Shown: positions 1 to 11,762, counted from the stretch's first letter. The stretch is DNA of 64,000 nt from Ophioderma brevispina (GCA_023653785.1 JAMKCH010002919.1:1-64000), one strand, 5' to 3'. Notes: a model not told the origin generated them from the sequence alone. Numbers and translations are program-made.

Positions 1-20
1 AAAGTTAGGCATCATGCTAC

Positions 21-1004
21 TTAAAGGTCCATGGACATGCTTTAAACATACTTATAATACCACCAAAAAATGGTTTCATTCATAGTATGTATTGGTATCA
101 ATGTAAAATCTGCATGAAGCAGTAATTGAGAAACCGTATATTTGATAAAAATTGAGCATAATATCATGTGTTTTGGACAGGCTTTCAAAGGAAATTCCAA
201 AATGAAGTGATTATCGCGCTGGCAACGATGACCAGAAGTTGACGTCCGAGTAACAAATACGCAATACAACGTCATGATCGCATCTTGAACGGACGTGCGC
301 GTGGTCCATGCAGTTTTCTTGCATACGTCCAAGTGGACTTCTCGTGATATATTCTCGTACGTGTTGTTATCATATGGCTAATTTTTCTTGATTTGATGCC
401 TAAAATTACGATAATCTGCGCTGTATTGTCCGACTGCTGCACCAGCGGTGACCGTATGACAAGGACAATCAGAACAGAATATAGCTTTATTCAAGTTCCC
501 AGACAAAGAAACCGACAAGAAGAGATACCTGGATTGGGTTTTTTTCGTCCGCAGACCAGACTTCGTCGCCCCAGGTGTTTCACACAGTAAATTTTCGAAA
601 TTTGAATTGATTTAATAATTGTTTAAAAAATGATAAATAATAGCTATAGATCATGGTTTTTTCGTCGTCATGCAATAGGCCTATGTCATGAAGTCATGCA
701 TCGTGTTGATGTCCTATTGGTCCTGCTGTTATGCAGGGCACTGTGCATGTGTCACGATGTGAGCTTTGTTTACAACTTGTTACTCTGACGTCATTAACGG
801 GGGTCAAATCCAACTCCAGCATCTTGATACGCGTTTGCGAAAACAGAAGGCCCTGTCAGTTTGGGTATATTTATCCTTGAAATTTAACACTTTCCCGATG
901 TTCACTTTTAAAAATCTGTGTTGCGATATGATCAGGATACTGTTGAGGTACGAAAATCTAAGAAATTAAGAAATGTCTACTCAGCCATGTCCATGGACCT
1001 TTAA
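21..1004. mobile_element. TTAA-flanked MITE, family A
   Basis: TTAA occurs at 21-24 and 1001-1004. Just inside are perfect 15-bp terminal inverted repeats, AGGTCCATGGACATG at the left and its complement at 986-1000. TTAA target duplication with short TIRs is the signature of piggyBac-type DNA transposons. The interior has no credible ORF, so this is a non-autonomous derivative. The TIR contains the palindrome CCATGG. Confidence 0.8.
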
Positions 1005-1078
1005 ACATCTGCATCCGCATAAACCTAAAATCTACAGGCTGTAATTCTGTAAGGGTGGGTGCAAAACCATTAATCCAC

Positions 1079-1589
1079 TTAAAGGGATTAGCAGCAATTT
1101 GCTAATCCGAAACATCGAAAAAATCATAAAAATTCATATTTTTGTATTTTTGTTACTGGCATGGATATGTGAATGTAACCTCCAAGTGGTTGGCTTGAAG
1201 CACGTGTATTAAAGACAAGTCAGTACTTTTTATCTGATTCTGTAATTTCTATACGTGCTTATCAAAATTCCGATTTTAAGCGTGATATTGTGCACCATGA
1301 TTGATACATTTTGACCTCAAACACAAACATGATTGATCCTGTTTATTCTGTACTGGTGAAAACCACAATCAGCTGTTTAGTGTAGATTTTGAGAAGCCAT
1401 CGCTGTATGTCGATTTACGGGATACGGTATGACTAATTTCCTCAAATACTTCATTTTTTCACTATTTGGTGGTTTGGTTCTACTTTAAAGCAGTTATATG
1501 GAAGTGTACACACTTATCCCTGATTTATAAGTTTAAAAAAATGCATTTCCACATTTATTCTCTCGCATTATCACTGCTAATCCCTTTAA
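1079..1589. mobile_element. TTAA-flanked MITE, family B
   Basis: TTAA at 1079-1082 and 1586-1589 bounds 12-bp inverted termini (AGGGATTAGCAG and its complement). The interior is non-coding. Its 3' half resembles, in reverse orientation, the sequence beside the last Tim17 exon at about 27,815-28,045 and its right-arm mirror, so fragments of the family recur in the window. Confidence 0.8.
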
Positions 1590-2449
1590 CCACCAAAACA
1601 GAATGACAGATTCACTTGAACTTAACTTAGTAGAGTGATAGAGAACAAATTTTGGCACAATAATAGTAATAATAATAGGAACTCTTTCCTTATGCTACCA
1701 TCAGGAAATCATCACAATCATTCTCTTTGCTTAGGCTAGCTGGCACATGGGTTTATGGCACAAAAAGTTGAATTGTTTGCAAAAGTATGGTCTTTCAAAC
1801 TGAATTTTTGATCAATTTTATGGTCTTTGGAACTTAATTTTGGCATAAATTAGAGGTGGAGCTGAAGAAAGATGTAATTGCCAAAATTTTGGGCTATGAA
1901 GCTAAAATTTTGAGAGTTTTGGGCCAAAGTAGAGGTCTTGAGAACTGGAGCATACTCAAACAGGGGATCTAAAGAACTGCAGATCAGGCGTGTTCACATA
2001 AACGAGGGGTCTTGACCTGACCATCGCACATAGCTGTACCACTATTTTAAGTTAATGCCTCACCCCCCCCACCCCTAGACACGTCCTCCATGTCTCCAAG
2101 TTAACTGTTAACCACAAAATAACTTGTCTTGCAGTATTGCATTGGAAGGCAGAAATACTGGTGGTTGGTTTTGCTGGTGGTGAAATACCAAGATACCCAC
2201 TAACATCTTGCTAGTTAAAAACATCTCAGCTGTGGGGTTGTTCTTTGGGCAACTACCGTATCAATGACACGGAAACTTCACGCAGTCCGTCACCGAGTGT
2301 TACGTTTTCCTCAGGAGGGTAAAATCAACCACACGTGTGCAGAACATTTACTCTGGAACAGGAGGTGAATATTAAAGTGATATTGATATAGGAACTACAC
2401 GGTTCTCTGTGTTAACAGGGCAATGAGGTTCATCTTTACCCAAGAAAGA
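1590..2449. other. Non-coding AT-rich stretch
   Basis: I see no gene here. The segment holds a C-run near 2,060 and diverged repeat-like text but no inverted termini that I could pair. Confidence 0.5.
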
Positions 2450-2620
2450 CCGGTGCATGGGTTGGTACATTTACTGTCACCCACTTTGCCTGCTCCCGGT
2501 TGACATCAGCAGCCTTGACGGAATAAATTGCAGGGGATACTGTACTTTATTCCGTACAGGCGCTGAATTCAACTGTGAGCAGAAAAAGTGGGGTTACAAA
2601 ATGTACCAACCCCCGGTGCA
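2450..2620. repeat. Imperfect hairpin (fold-back element)
   Basis: The left arm begins CGGTGCATGGGTTGGTACAT and pairs with the complement of a stretch ending ATGTACCAACCCCCGGTGCA at 2,601-2,620. The stem runs roughly 50 bp on each side with mismatches. The loop carries a second small inverted repeat around GGAATAAA...TTTATTCC. It is probably a small fold-back MITE. Confidence 0.65.
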
Positions 2621-2707
2621 ATGTTAATAAACCTATCACCCATATGCACCTTCCCCGGGGGTCAATAGTGCCTATTACAACTGATAGGTGTATAAATTCT
2701 GAAAAAA

Positions 2708-2775
2708 GATGTGTCTCCTGGTTAGATTCGAACCGGTTACCTTCTCCGTACTAGACAGACGTCCTCACCCTTCAA
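2708..2775 (-). repeat. tRNA-derived SINE fragment
   Basis: On the minus strand a box-B-like GGTTCGAATCT lies about 35 bases after a box-A-like stretch in GGTGAGGACGTCTGTCTAG, spacing typical of a pol III internal promoter. No clean cloverleaf folds, so I call a SINE head rather than a tRNA gene. Confidence 0.5.
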
Positions 2776-3948
2776 ACCTGGGGGCTTAAATGAGTATATC
2801 TTTCCAAGAAACAATTGGCCAATCAATTCCTTAGTTAATTTACACTGGGTTTTGTTTCTCCCCCAAAATGTGGTGCTTAAGTGAAATTACAATCTCAGAA
2901 ATAATTGTTGGAATGATTTTTTTTGGAAACTGTTCGTGCATCTCCCCCAACCAATGTTGAATGAAGTATCATCATCGGCAGTCTTGCCATTTCCCCCAAC
3001 ACGGATTGATGGGGGTTGAGAAAGTGTAAGAAGTGAAAAGTGTAAAAAAAGTGGAAGGTAGGGTTTTCAACAGAGTGACAACAGGGGATTGTAGGTTCTT
3101 AATTCTTCTGGCCCGGGTAATGAAGCTAAATGGTGGTGGGTGTTTCAACTATTGTTTTCCATGATTGTAGAACCCAGTCGAAATAAGGTACAGGTTTTCT
3201 AGGACACTGTACGAACTGGGATGACACTGTTGTGTACCAACCTCAGAATAAACTCACTTTCAGACGAGCATATAGACTCTCTGAGTTAACATTTATTTAC
3301 AACAACCACATGTATCGAAATAAACGTTGATCACACGAAATTGCAATGAGAGCCCGTAACCAATAGCTTGTAACCTGATTACGTATGCCCTCATATTTTG
3401 TTAAGCATCATTGGTATCATTGCTCATAAGCATAAGAGTATATAACTGTGGAAAGAAACAAGTTTAAGAATACAACAGACACCATGAATGCCAGTGATCT
3501 ATACAACCGTATCTTAACAATGCTTTTACTTTATATTTTCCGTTCCATAGGCAAATGAAGCATTCATGTACATCCACAAGAGAAAGTCAACTGGAAAAGT
3601 TGTGCTGAAGATACAGTGATTGTTGCCATGACACCGCAGTGACGACATTTCTCCTACCTCAAAAAATGGTGAAGAAACATTGCGAATGAGACAATATTAT
3701 TTTGATAATTGAGAACTGCTGTATTGATTTTCAACAATTGCGTTTCTGATATCATGTGCATAGCCAGGATTTCGGACACCCTTGGTGTGGATCCCGGGGA
3801 TGATCCAAACCACAAAAATTGTTTGATAAAAATGATCAAAAATCTTATTTTGCATTTGTGTAACAAGCATAGGTATCCTAACATAACGTATCATAACAAG
3901 ACCAGAAGTAATCTAATAAGAATAATATATATGTATACTCTGAGAGGC
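2776..3948. other. Non-coding, no recognised element
   Basis: No gene or paired termini found. A short stretch at 3,700-3,930 shares phrases such as AGGTATCCTAACAT with the interiors of the MITEs at 7.85 kb and 13.0 kb, suggesting an old fragment of that group. Confidence 0.4.
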
Positions 3949-4623
3949 TCTGGTTAAAACTATGGGCCCGAGGTGACATTAAAGCAATATTAGCACATTT
4001 TTTTGAAGAGCGCCCCCAATTTTTCAAAAATTTGGAGATTTTTACACGATTGCATTGGTAACTGGCTAGTAAACTATACCTGTGAATGGTTAAGCTCGAA
4101 AATGTCTATGTGTCACAAACGAAGGAATTTTGTACTAGAATAATTATTATCGGGGATCCCCGATAATAATACAACGGCTGCTGGAAACGGCCTTCCAATG
4201 TGAATAGCCGGGAAATAGCGCCATGTACGTGTCTACGCTCATCCATTAGTTGTTTTAATAGTTCAGGCAAGCCAAGTTAGAGGTTATTTTCTCGAGGTGG
4301 CACTATTTCATGGACGGACATAAACGTAGCATTTCCAGCTCTGCCGTTAAGTCCAATCTGGGATCCCAATTCTAATTAAAAAAATCGCTTATTTTGTGAC
4401 AAATACGCATTTTTTAGCATTCTCGTTCGCATGTATAGTTTCCTAGACAATTACCAACGTAACTGTGCAAAAATATCAAATTTTGAAAATTGGGGGCGCT
4501 CTTCAAAAAATGTGCTAATATTGCTTTAAGTAGGCCTACTATGATTTTCCTGAGGGATGCAGCACCCTCGGGAAAATACCAGGCCTACTTGATGTCACCG
4601 AGGGACCATAGTTTTAAGCCAGG
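3949..4623. mobile_element. Hairpin element interrupted by a TTAA MITE
   Basis: The stretch at 3,951-3,979 (GGTTAAAACTATGGGCCCGA then GGTGACAT) is the imperfect complement of 4,591-4,621. The right half has its own stem around CCTGAGGG/CCCTCGGG with TAGGCCTA motifs. The inverted halves are split by the 3,979-4,529 MITE, showing nested insertion. Confidence 0.7.
3979..4529. mobile_element. TTAA-flanked MITE, family C
   Basis: TTAA at 3,979-3,982 and 4,526-4,529 flanks inverted termini beginning AGCAATATTAGCACA that stay complementary for about 50 bp through a CGCCCCCAA block. Non-coding, about 543 bp between the TTAA sites. It sits inside the outer hairpin at 3,949-4,623 and is therefore the younger insertion. 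Confidence 0.85.
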
Positions 4624-4626
4624 GCT

Positions 4627-5875
4627 TGAATAAAGAAGTATATAACAGGGGCTCAAATTCGCAGCGGCATGCGAGAATCTGACTGGATTCCCGCAAAAGG
4701 CTTTCACGCAAATCTGTAGATTCTCACCAAAATCTCTCATTTTCAAATCGACCAAGAATTGAAAAGTCCTTTTTTTCATGACAAAGTTTGCACTAGCCTC
4801 AGCACCAGCACCCAGATTGTTTTGTAGAAACAAATTATTTGCAGAAAACTCCGGTCATGTGCGTTTCAATGCCCAGGCCGGCAAATGTTGTCAAAACAAT
4901 AGGGCTGTCCATGCTGACGTCACAAGTCGGTCCATTTTGCGGTTGTGATTCCCATAGGACACTGTGTAAACTGGCATACATTGCGCCGTATTTTTACCTG
5001 AACGATAGCAGGAGACTGGAATGGTAGCCGGCGCTAGTTTGGAAATAACATGCGCATTTTTGATTGCCTATTTGTTTCACTTACATGCTTGAAACAATCC
5101 CAAGAAATGGTGATAAAGGCTGCCAAACGGCCTCGAACCGAAGTTTGTTCTGGAGTGACGTCAGTCACGTTTGTTTTCACCTCCAATGTTATGATTCGGA
5201 GTTACTAAAAAGTATGCGCAGTGTTGTGCATCGCGAAGTGATATTGCAAAACGAGGGCCGATGATAAAGGCTAAGCACGGGCAAGTAACCCGGATGAGTA
5301 GACAGCCCTATTTTCAACGCACCAAATTGCGATTTGCTTTTTTACACTGGGTTATTTTTCATTAAATTGCCTCATTTATAGTCCTAAATCGACCACTAAA
5401 TTGAGAAAACATGCAATGTTTTTGGAGTTTTCATTTTATTTTTTCCAGTAAGTTAGTAAGTTTCCAAAATAAAATGAAACTAAATAATTAAAAAAGCATG
5501 TGATCGAAATTGCCCAATAATAGATAGGCTTAGAACTCGCCAAGGTCATAATGTAAAATGCAGCAAGATGGAATCTAATGTTTTGTAAATGGTTAGGTGA
5601 TTGGCTATGGTGCTAAAATAAACAAACAACATGGCAAACAGCTGTACCGATACGATGCACAGATGTTTTATCGATACCAGGAAACAGCGTCAATAGTAAA
5701 ATATGACCAATTTACCACAAAAAATGTAGGATTTGAGTATGCTTACGGCAAGTTTTACGCGAATCTGATCGGATTCCCGCTGAAACAGTGGCAAGAATCT
5801 CACGCGAATCAGATTCGGGGATTCGAGTCGAATTTGAGCCCTTGTATAATTTGTTTTATATACTTCATTTATAAA
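4627..5875. mobile_element. Long-TIR non-autonomous element
   Basis: About 120 bp at 4,627-4,750 pairs in inverted orientation with 5,740-5,870. Both contain GGGCTCAAATT at the outer side and degenerate iterations of GAATCTGA...GGATTCCCGC inside, so the ends have sub-terminal repeats. No transposase is seen. A smaller inverted-terminus element lies within it at 4,899-5,312. Confidence 0.6.
4899..5312. mobile_element. Nested small TIR element
   Basis: Termini AATAGGGCTGTC at 4,899-4,910 and its complement at 5,301-5,312. Flanks (TCAAAAC / TTCAACG) are only weakly alike, so a target duplication is not established. Non-coding. Confidence 0.5.
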
Positions 5876-5926
5876 TTTCCATTATTTTTGTTGTTCAATA
5901 CGAAATGCAAGGCCGCACTTTAGACA

Positions 5927-6066
5927 ACAGCAAGATTCAGAACCTCAAGTACTATTTACGTCCCCTAAATAGTACATCTTGCTGTGTTACACGCATGCGC
6001 AATATCACAAGCCAGCTACTATGTACAGCTTGGAGGTACTATTAACAGACGTAAATAGTACCTTTC
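5927..6066. repeat. Pair of small hairpins
   Basis: A stem of GTACTATTTA/TAAATAGTAC lies at 5,949-5,975, enclosed by an outer CAGCAAGAT/ATCTTGCTG pair. A second stem with GGTACTATT and AAATAGTACC is at 6,033-6,062. Two related fold-back sequences in tandem, probably ends of a small MITE. Confidence 0.55.
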
Positions 6067-6418
6067 ACCGGTCTTCATCAAAATAGTGAAGCTATTTCAA
6101 ATCATGTGAGAGATGTTTAACCAATTAACAAGCTCAAATTTATTAATGAAGTATATAAAACCAGCTATTTTTATGAGTGTTGAGGTTTTGTCCATTTGGA
6201 CAGTTGCTGTAACATGCAGTTAAACATGTTACAAAATAGAACTGCCTTACCAAGGCTATTATTTTGTTAAGTTTTTAGTATTTTCTACAACTGATGTTAC
6301 TTTAATAAGTACAATTGAAGTGCAATTGAAGAATATAATGAAAGTGAATTTGATACTGCTTCCTTTATTCAAAACACAATTGTTGCATTATTTTATAGAA
6401 ATTATCATGACTGAGAAA

Positions 6419-6909
6419 TCTGTAACCTGACCCCATCTGACACACTTTTTTCTGACACACTTATGAATTCGGAAACCCTCTCAACACACAATGTATCTTC
6501 GATCCCATGCTGACAGCAATCTTCTTGTTTAAAAAAGAACATATACCTCTAACAGTGACAAAGTTTTCCGCCATTCAGCACCATTTTTATTATGGAACAA
6601 GTTACCTGCAAAAATGCGTATGTCTCCTAACCTAAACTATTTCAAAGCAAAATTGAAAACATATCTTTTTCCAAATTAACTTAATTACATGCATGTTGTA
6701 GCTTTAAGATTGTACTTTAAGAACTGTAAGATTTATTTAGTTATATTGTAAATGTAAGGCAATGTAAAGCGCTTTGATCATTCTTAATGCTAAGGCGCTA
6801 TATAAATATGTTATTATTATTCACGGAATAAAGCACATGTTTATTCTGTTAAGGTTTCCAAATTCATGTGCGTGTCAGAAAAGAGTGTGTGGGATGGGTC
6901 AGGTTACGG
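6419..6909. mobile_element. Fold-back element carrying a LINE insertion
   Basis: The stretch 6,421-6,476 (TGTAACCTGACCCCATCTGA onward to GGAAACC) is complementary to 6,852-6,907 over about 55 bp. Between the arms lies a 5'-truncated LINE tail. The simplest history is a hairpin MITE into whose loop a LINE copy inserted. Confidence 0.65.
6492..6822 (+). pseudogene. LINE 3' end: RT C-terminus and tail
   Basis: Plus-strand reading from about 6,492 gives fragments typical of the C-terminus of CR1/L2/Rex-like non-LTR reverse transcriptases: a degenerate LRSHADSNLLV, then SDKVFRHSAPFLLWNKLP and FKAKLKTYLF, with an in-frame stop between them. The downstream untranslated part ends GCGCTATATAAATATG followed by a TTATTATTATT tail, the usual 3' end of such LINEs in marine invertebrates. 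Only the last 60 or so codons survive, so it is a dead 5'-truncated copy. The LINE clade is not resolved. Confidence 0.8.
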
Positions 6910-7389
6910 AAACTCTCGGACATTAGTGTCGTCGTATGAAATCTGACAATGTCCAGTTGACAATTCATTTAAGATTCCAATGTGTTGCATCTGGGGGATT
7001 TGATCTTCACATCTCTTTGACCCTTTGCTTTAAGGAAAACTTTAAGCAGTGGCATGAAATTCAGTTACTGATAAGCCCAGGGAGTTCACTCAGAACATTA
7101 GTTGGTATGCATGCTCGTCAGAAAAAACCATTGAATAAGGGTCGAACTTGACTCTGTAGCATTTTTTATATTAAAAAAGGGTATTTAATGGAGCAACCTT
7201 CAACATTCAGGGTAATTATTTGCTGCCCCCCTGTGGGGAATCTTTCCCCCCCCCCCATTCGCCCCGCTGAAAAATTAGTGATTTTGTACATATGGGCCAA
7301 TTTACAGTGAAAACAACATAAGCCTATACTATTCTAACAAATTTTAATATATGCTTGCCCCCCCCTTAAAAAAACTGGTTACACCACTG
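6910..7389. repeat. Non-coding, with a C-run repeat ending in CACTGC
   Basis: From about 7,199 there are runs of C at 7,245-7,256 and 7,361-7,368 and a closing ACCACTGC at about 7,382-7,389. The same text (AAATTTTAATATA, CTTGCCCCC) recurs inverted near 54,540-54,600. It appears to be one end of a CAGTGGC-type element whose other end I could not find. Confidence 0.45.
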
Positions 7390-7661
7390 CATCAATTATC
7401 AGATTTTGTTAGTCCCCAACATGATACACTTCGCCAGCAAAGTGGTTACATAACTCCCTGGTAACTGGATCAGGCCATAGACTTGGCATTGTGATCATTT
7501 TGCTCATTTTTTGTTCAGGACTGGAAAACGTGATTCAGTTATAGTGATAATCATATCACACTTCAATATAATGGTGAATAGAAATGATAGGGTTGACCAT
7601 CATGCTTTTAAAACAACTTGGCATAAACTTGATAAATTATTATAAGATGGTACATAAATTT

Positions 7662-7693
7662 TTATCCCCTTGGCTAAAAGAGCCAAGGGGGAT
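7662..7693. repeat. Short perfect hairpin
   Basis: ATCCCCTTGGCT and AGCCAAGGGGAT form a perfect stem of about 12 bp around a 6-base loop. No T-run follows and the setting is non-coding. Confidence 0.6.
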
Positions 7694-7849
7694 ATCGCAA
7701 CAGCAGATTCCTAATGCAAGTGTGTGTGGCTATCTGTGTGTTCCATTTCAGTTAACTTGCTTCGGTTGACTTAAAAAGTGAACCATTACCAGTTCCCATT
7801 GTCCAAATTTTGTAACCTTGCATCTGGTGGAATGGGATGTCTGCCTACA

Positions 7850-8454
7850 TTAAAGGTGCAACGAGAGATTTCAAGTCATCCATATTTTCTGTGATATGTA
7901 GTGATTTCATATAGATTAGACACTCAATAGATCCTGTACCTTTTGTTTCTCTGCAGAATTAGCTTAAAATTAAAACAAAAGGTGATTTGCATATGCTTAT
8001 ATTTCAATAGAAAACATAGGCTGAATTTTGTATTTGCTCCTATACAAAATTAGAATTTCACACTTTTTGTACCAAAGAAACAGTTCTCAGCTTATATATA
8101 CTATCAGTGATTCACCCGAAAGATAAACATATTTGAAATTTGCAGAAATAGCTTAAAATCAAAGCATAATTCTGTAGGACTCTCATAAGGTATATTTTCC
8201 AACTGAAAAATTGATAGAAAAGAAAGAAAACAGCAGTGTTCAAAGATATGAATCTCCGTTCGAACAGTAATGACTGAAATATCCGATTTTAAAATCCTTA
8301 TTAGGTTTGCTTTTTAACTTATCACTTACACTTGCAGGGTATGTTAGGATACCTATACTGTTCCAAAAATTGCCAAATCCGATTGTGTGATTTTTTTTTC
8401 ATTCAAACCTTTTTGGAACACCCATTAGTGTGAAATCTCTCGTTGGCACCTTAA
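7850..8454. mobile_element. TTAA-flanked MITE, family D
   Basis: TTAA at 7,850-7,853 and 8,451-8,454 brackets TIRs starting AGGTGCAACGAGAGATTTCA. The family recurs in this window at 29,290-29,653, 53,628-54,030 and 60,317-60,685, all with the GGTGCAACGAGAGATTT-type end. Non-coding. Confidence 0.85.
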
Positions 8455-9121
8455 ACCTTGGGGAGGTGGTTCATGTGCTTATAAAATTAATGTTCTCTGA
8501 ATAGCCACAATCTGTCAAAATTAGTTGGGATACTTGCCCTGAATTATGCCCAAGTAAGCCCATGTGAGGAAAACATTTTTGTTTATCTTTTTCTGCTCTT
8601 CTTCAAACCCCTCCCTCCCTCCCCACCAATCAATGTTGGGATCAAATTTAGCATGTTTGATTGACCATTTGTTTCCAGTGATCAACTTGATCCAAGGGAC
8701 ACAAATTTATTTTAACAGGGTGTTCCCAACATATGAACTTGAGATTGCAGGACTACTTCAGATGTATGCAAAGTTAACTACAATATTGAGAGTGCCACAA
8801 AAACTTACTTGCATTAACTCCCTCATTTCGTCCAGGGGTCACAAGGTGTCGGTGGATTTTGGGGAAAACCTGAAAGCAATGAATCTTAAAAACTGAAATT
8901 GGGCTAAAATGCTAAAATACCAAAAACAATGGTCCCTGAAAATTGTGATAATATATGTGGAAATTTAGGCTACAAAAATATGCAAATTTTGGAAAAATCC
9001 GGAAAAATCCTGAAGAATCACATTCACACACAGCGATGTTTATGTTAGGCAAGAGTGAAAAAAAATCAACATGATTTCACACTTGTGCATAACTTTACAC
9101 ATAGTCGCCATAGTTATTTAG
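8455..9121. other. Non-coding, no recognised element
   Basis: One open stretch of about 110 codons lies at 8,564-8,896 but it has no recognisable domain and looks like chance. Nothing else seen. Confidence 0.4.
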
Positions 9122-9512
9122 TTAAACCAAAGTTTTAAATTCCGGTTTTGTCCCCCTCACGGGGGTGGCCGGATTAACCTCACACTCAGCAATACTTCTG
9201 TGTGAGGATTTATTGGAGCAAAAGAAATAATTGACCGGATACCCTCCTGACGCCAATCCACAGTTTTCGGGCGTGTGGCCTAGCCTTTGGCAACTATGCC
9301 CACCATACAAGGCAGCATTTGTCTGGAGGCCCACCAATGGCTCTCCAGAGCTGACGCCTTGTAGGTAGATTTTTTCTTTTTCAGTCTACCAGGGTAACCA
9401 GCTACCCAACCCTCCCTTCATCAATTTCCTTAGAAAATCGATGGGGCATGGGGGTGACGGTTTTAGCCCGCCGACAACTCGGCGGCCCTGGGACGGTAGT
9501 CTGGTTACCAGT
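9122..9512 (-). repeat. Dispersed repeat R
   Basis: This block has AAACCAAAGTTTTAAATTCC, GGGGGTGGCCGGATTAACCT, CTCTCCAGAGCTGACG, CCTTGTAGGTAGATTTT and GGTGACGGTTTTAGCC in order. The same order occurs at 42,450-42,830 (same orientation) and, inverted, at 33,750-34,060 and 35,875-36,180. It is therefore an interspersed repeat that also forms part of the modular array in the palindrome core. Confidence 0.75.
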
Positions 9513-10494
9513 CGCAGGGCCCTAAGTTTAGTGAAACGATGACCCCAGAAGCGTCCCAATGGTCACACATGCAACTTTTGGCTTCCGCATTTATGCTTAT
9601 TTTCGCCTTTATGTAATGTGTGGGACACTGGTAATATTCGCTGGTGGAATGTACGCGAGAGTAATAAAGGACGCGAGAGTATAAAGTCACAAGTGTATAA
9701 GGACACTCGCGTAAATTGTATTTTGACTTAGAACATGTCCAATGTTCATTTTGAAAAGGTCTCGCTAATGAGCTAGTAAAAGCTCAATTCCCCTTGCAGA
9801 GTTCAGTGGCTTTCATTCACCAAATACTAGAAAATATATCCTTGGTCTTTTGGGTATGAAACATGAACCAGATCACACAAGGTCAGTTCGTGTCAATGTA
9901 CAAGTAAACCCGACGGAACTGTGTCCTTGGTGGATGCACATATTTGGTACTATAGTGTCCTTTTTTTATACTTGCCTGTCAATGTCCAAAGTGAAGATGA
10001 AAATCAGGTGTTTGGACCTTCCATTGTACTCTGCTGATCATGTAAAATTTTCTGATAAATAATCTAGTTTTACAGATCTATATTTTTGATTAATTAGACT
10101 GATTGTTTACTTTAGCTTAAGTGTAAAAGACCTATATGGAATGGATGCTTTTACAGAAGGAAGATTCATGCACACTTTTGGGGTTTCAAAATACCATAGA
10201 ACAATTAATTTGATCGTTCTAAAAGCATCTATAAACAGTAGGCAAGTGTAAAATCCTACCCTGAAGTATTTGCCATATTTGACCCCCTAAGCAAGTCATT
10301 AATTTCATGATTCAACAAGTATTGCTTTCTATGAATTTCATTTCCTGTAGGCTGTTGCACACAATGAGCTGAATATGATACAAACTCGGGGTTCTCAATC
10401 GGACCCTAATCACCCAAGTTCAAGTCACGGTTCAAGTGTGACTTTTTTTCTACCCGTTTTACGTTACATACGTATCATGCCTGCCCCTATCTTT
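9513..10494. other. Non-coding, no recognised element
   Basis: No gene or repeat pairing identified. Short iterations of ACGCGAGAGTA at 9,651-9,682 are the only local structure. Confidence 0.4.
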
Positions 10495-11262
10495 AAAAAA
10501 TACATCGGTCCTCGGACTGCTTGTGTCGCCTGCCATCGCGGTTAGTGAATGATAGGCCTAACATGACTTTTGCCCTTGATATGTGACCTTAGACCTCATA
10601 AACAAATGAAGGTTTGCATGTTAACTCCATAAACCAAGTTTGGTTCCAATTGAACTTCAACTTTTCAAATGAGGTCAATTTTACATTTTCAGTGCATCTT
10701 ACAACTTGACCTCACATGACCTTTGACCTTGGCATGTGACCCTTGGCATGTGACCCTTGGCATGTGACCTTTGACCTCATCAACAAGTGGGGGATCCCAT
10801 GTTGCACCTATGACATAAGTTTGGTTCCAATTGAACTCCAAATTTTCAAATGAGGTCAATTTTACATTTTCAGCCTATCTTACAACTTGACCTCACATGA
10901 CCGTTGACCTTGGTATGTGACCTTTGACCTCATCAACAAATGAGGGATCCCATTTGCGCCTATGATTCAAGTTTGGTTCCAATTGAACTTCAACTTTTCA
11001 AATGAGGTCAATTTTACATTTTCAGCCGATTTTACAACTTGACCTCACATGACCTTTGAACTTGGTATGTGACCTTTGACCTCATCCACAAGTGGGGGAT
11101 GTCATGTTGCACCTGTGACCCAAGTTTGGTTTCAATCCATCGAAGTATGAGGATATTACAGGCAAACATTAACCCTTTTTCACAACAAACAACAGACATC
11201 AACAACTACAGTGGACAAAGTGATCCCTATGTGTCTTCCTGCCTTAGGGCAGGCGACACAAA
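10495..11262. mobile_element. TIR element with AGGTCA tandem repeats
   Basis: TGTGTCGCCTGCC at 10,522-10,534 is the inverted complement of GGGCAGGCGACACA at 11,247-11,260; the right end also folds as a hairpin from 11,231. Inside are about four units of 150-180 bp built from TGACCTTTGACCTCATCAAC, a TTTGGTTCCAATTGAAC block and a TTTTACATTTTCAG block. A shorter relative with TGTCGTCTGCC and tandem GGTCACATGAGGTCACCAA units is at 26,816-27,100. Confidence 0.7.
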
Positions 11263-11707
11263 AATACCTTTTTACATGTTTCTTTGGTCGCACATGATAT
11301 CCCTTGTCAAAGACCAGTCCCCCCCCCCCCCCCCATTGCCTATTTTTTTGTCGGGTCGCCTTAGTGACCCGACTATAGAAACCACTGCTCTCAAAATTGC
11401 GAAGAAGTCTATTTCTATATCTGAAGGTCATTTCATAAATGTTTTTCTTTTATGAAAATGATCTACGTACACTATTAATTTTGGAGTTTTAGTGTTGGGT
11501 GTGTAATGCGATGCAATTTCAGACAAAGAATAACATCATTGCAGTTTTAAATGGCCGTAAAAAGCATTTCTTTGATTTTAGTCTCTGCCAAGACTGGCTG
11601 GGAAATGGGAAGATTGGTTAAAACGTTGCAGGGATAAAGGGTGAGTAACGAATAGGAGAGTTATAAGTAAGAAAATGATCAGGCCACGTAGAGTTAAACT
11701 ACGGTGA

Positions 11708-11762
11708 GTAAGAGGTATATGACAAGGGTGAAAGAGCAAGAGGTATATGACAAGGGTGAAAG
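11708..11762. repeat. 25-bp direct repeat, two copies
   Basis: AGAGGTATATGACAAGGGTG occurs twice, spaced 28 bp apart. Confidence 0.85.
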
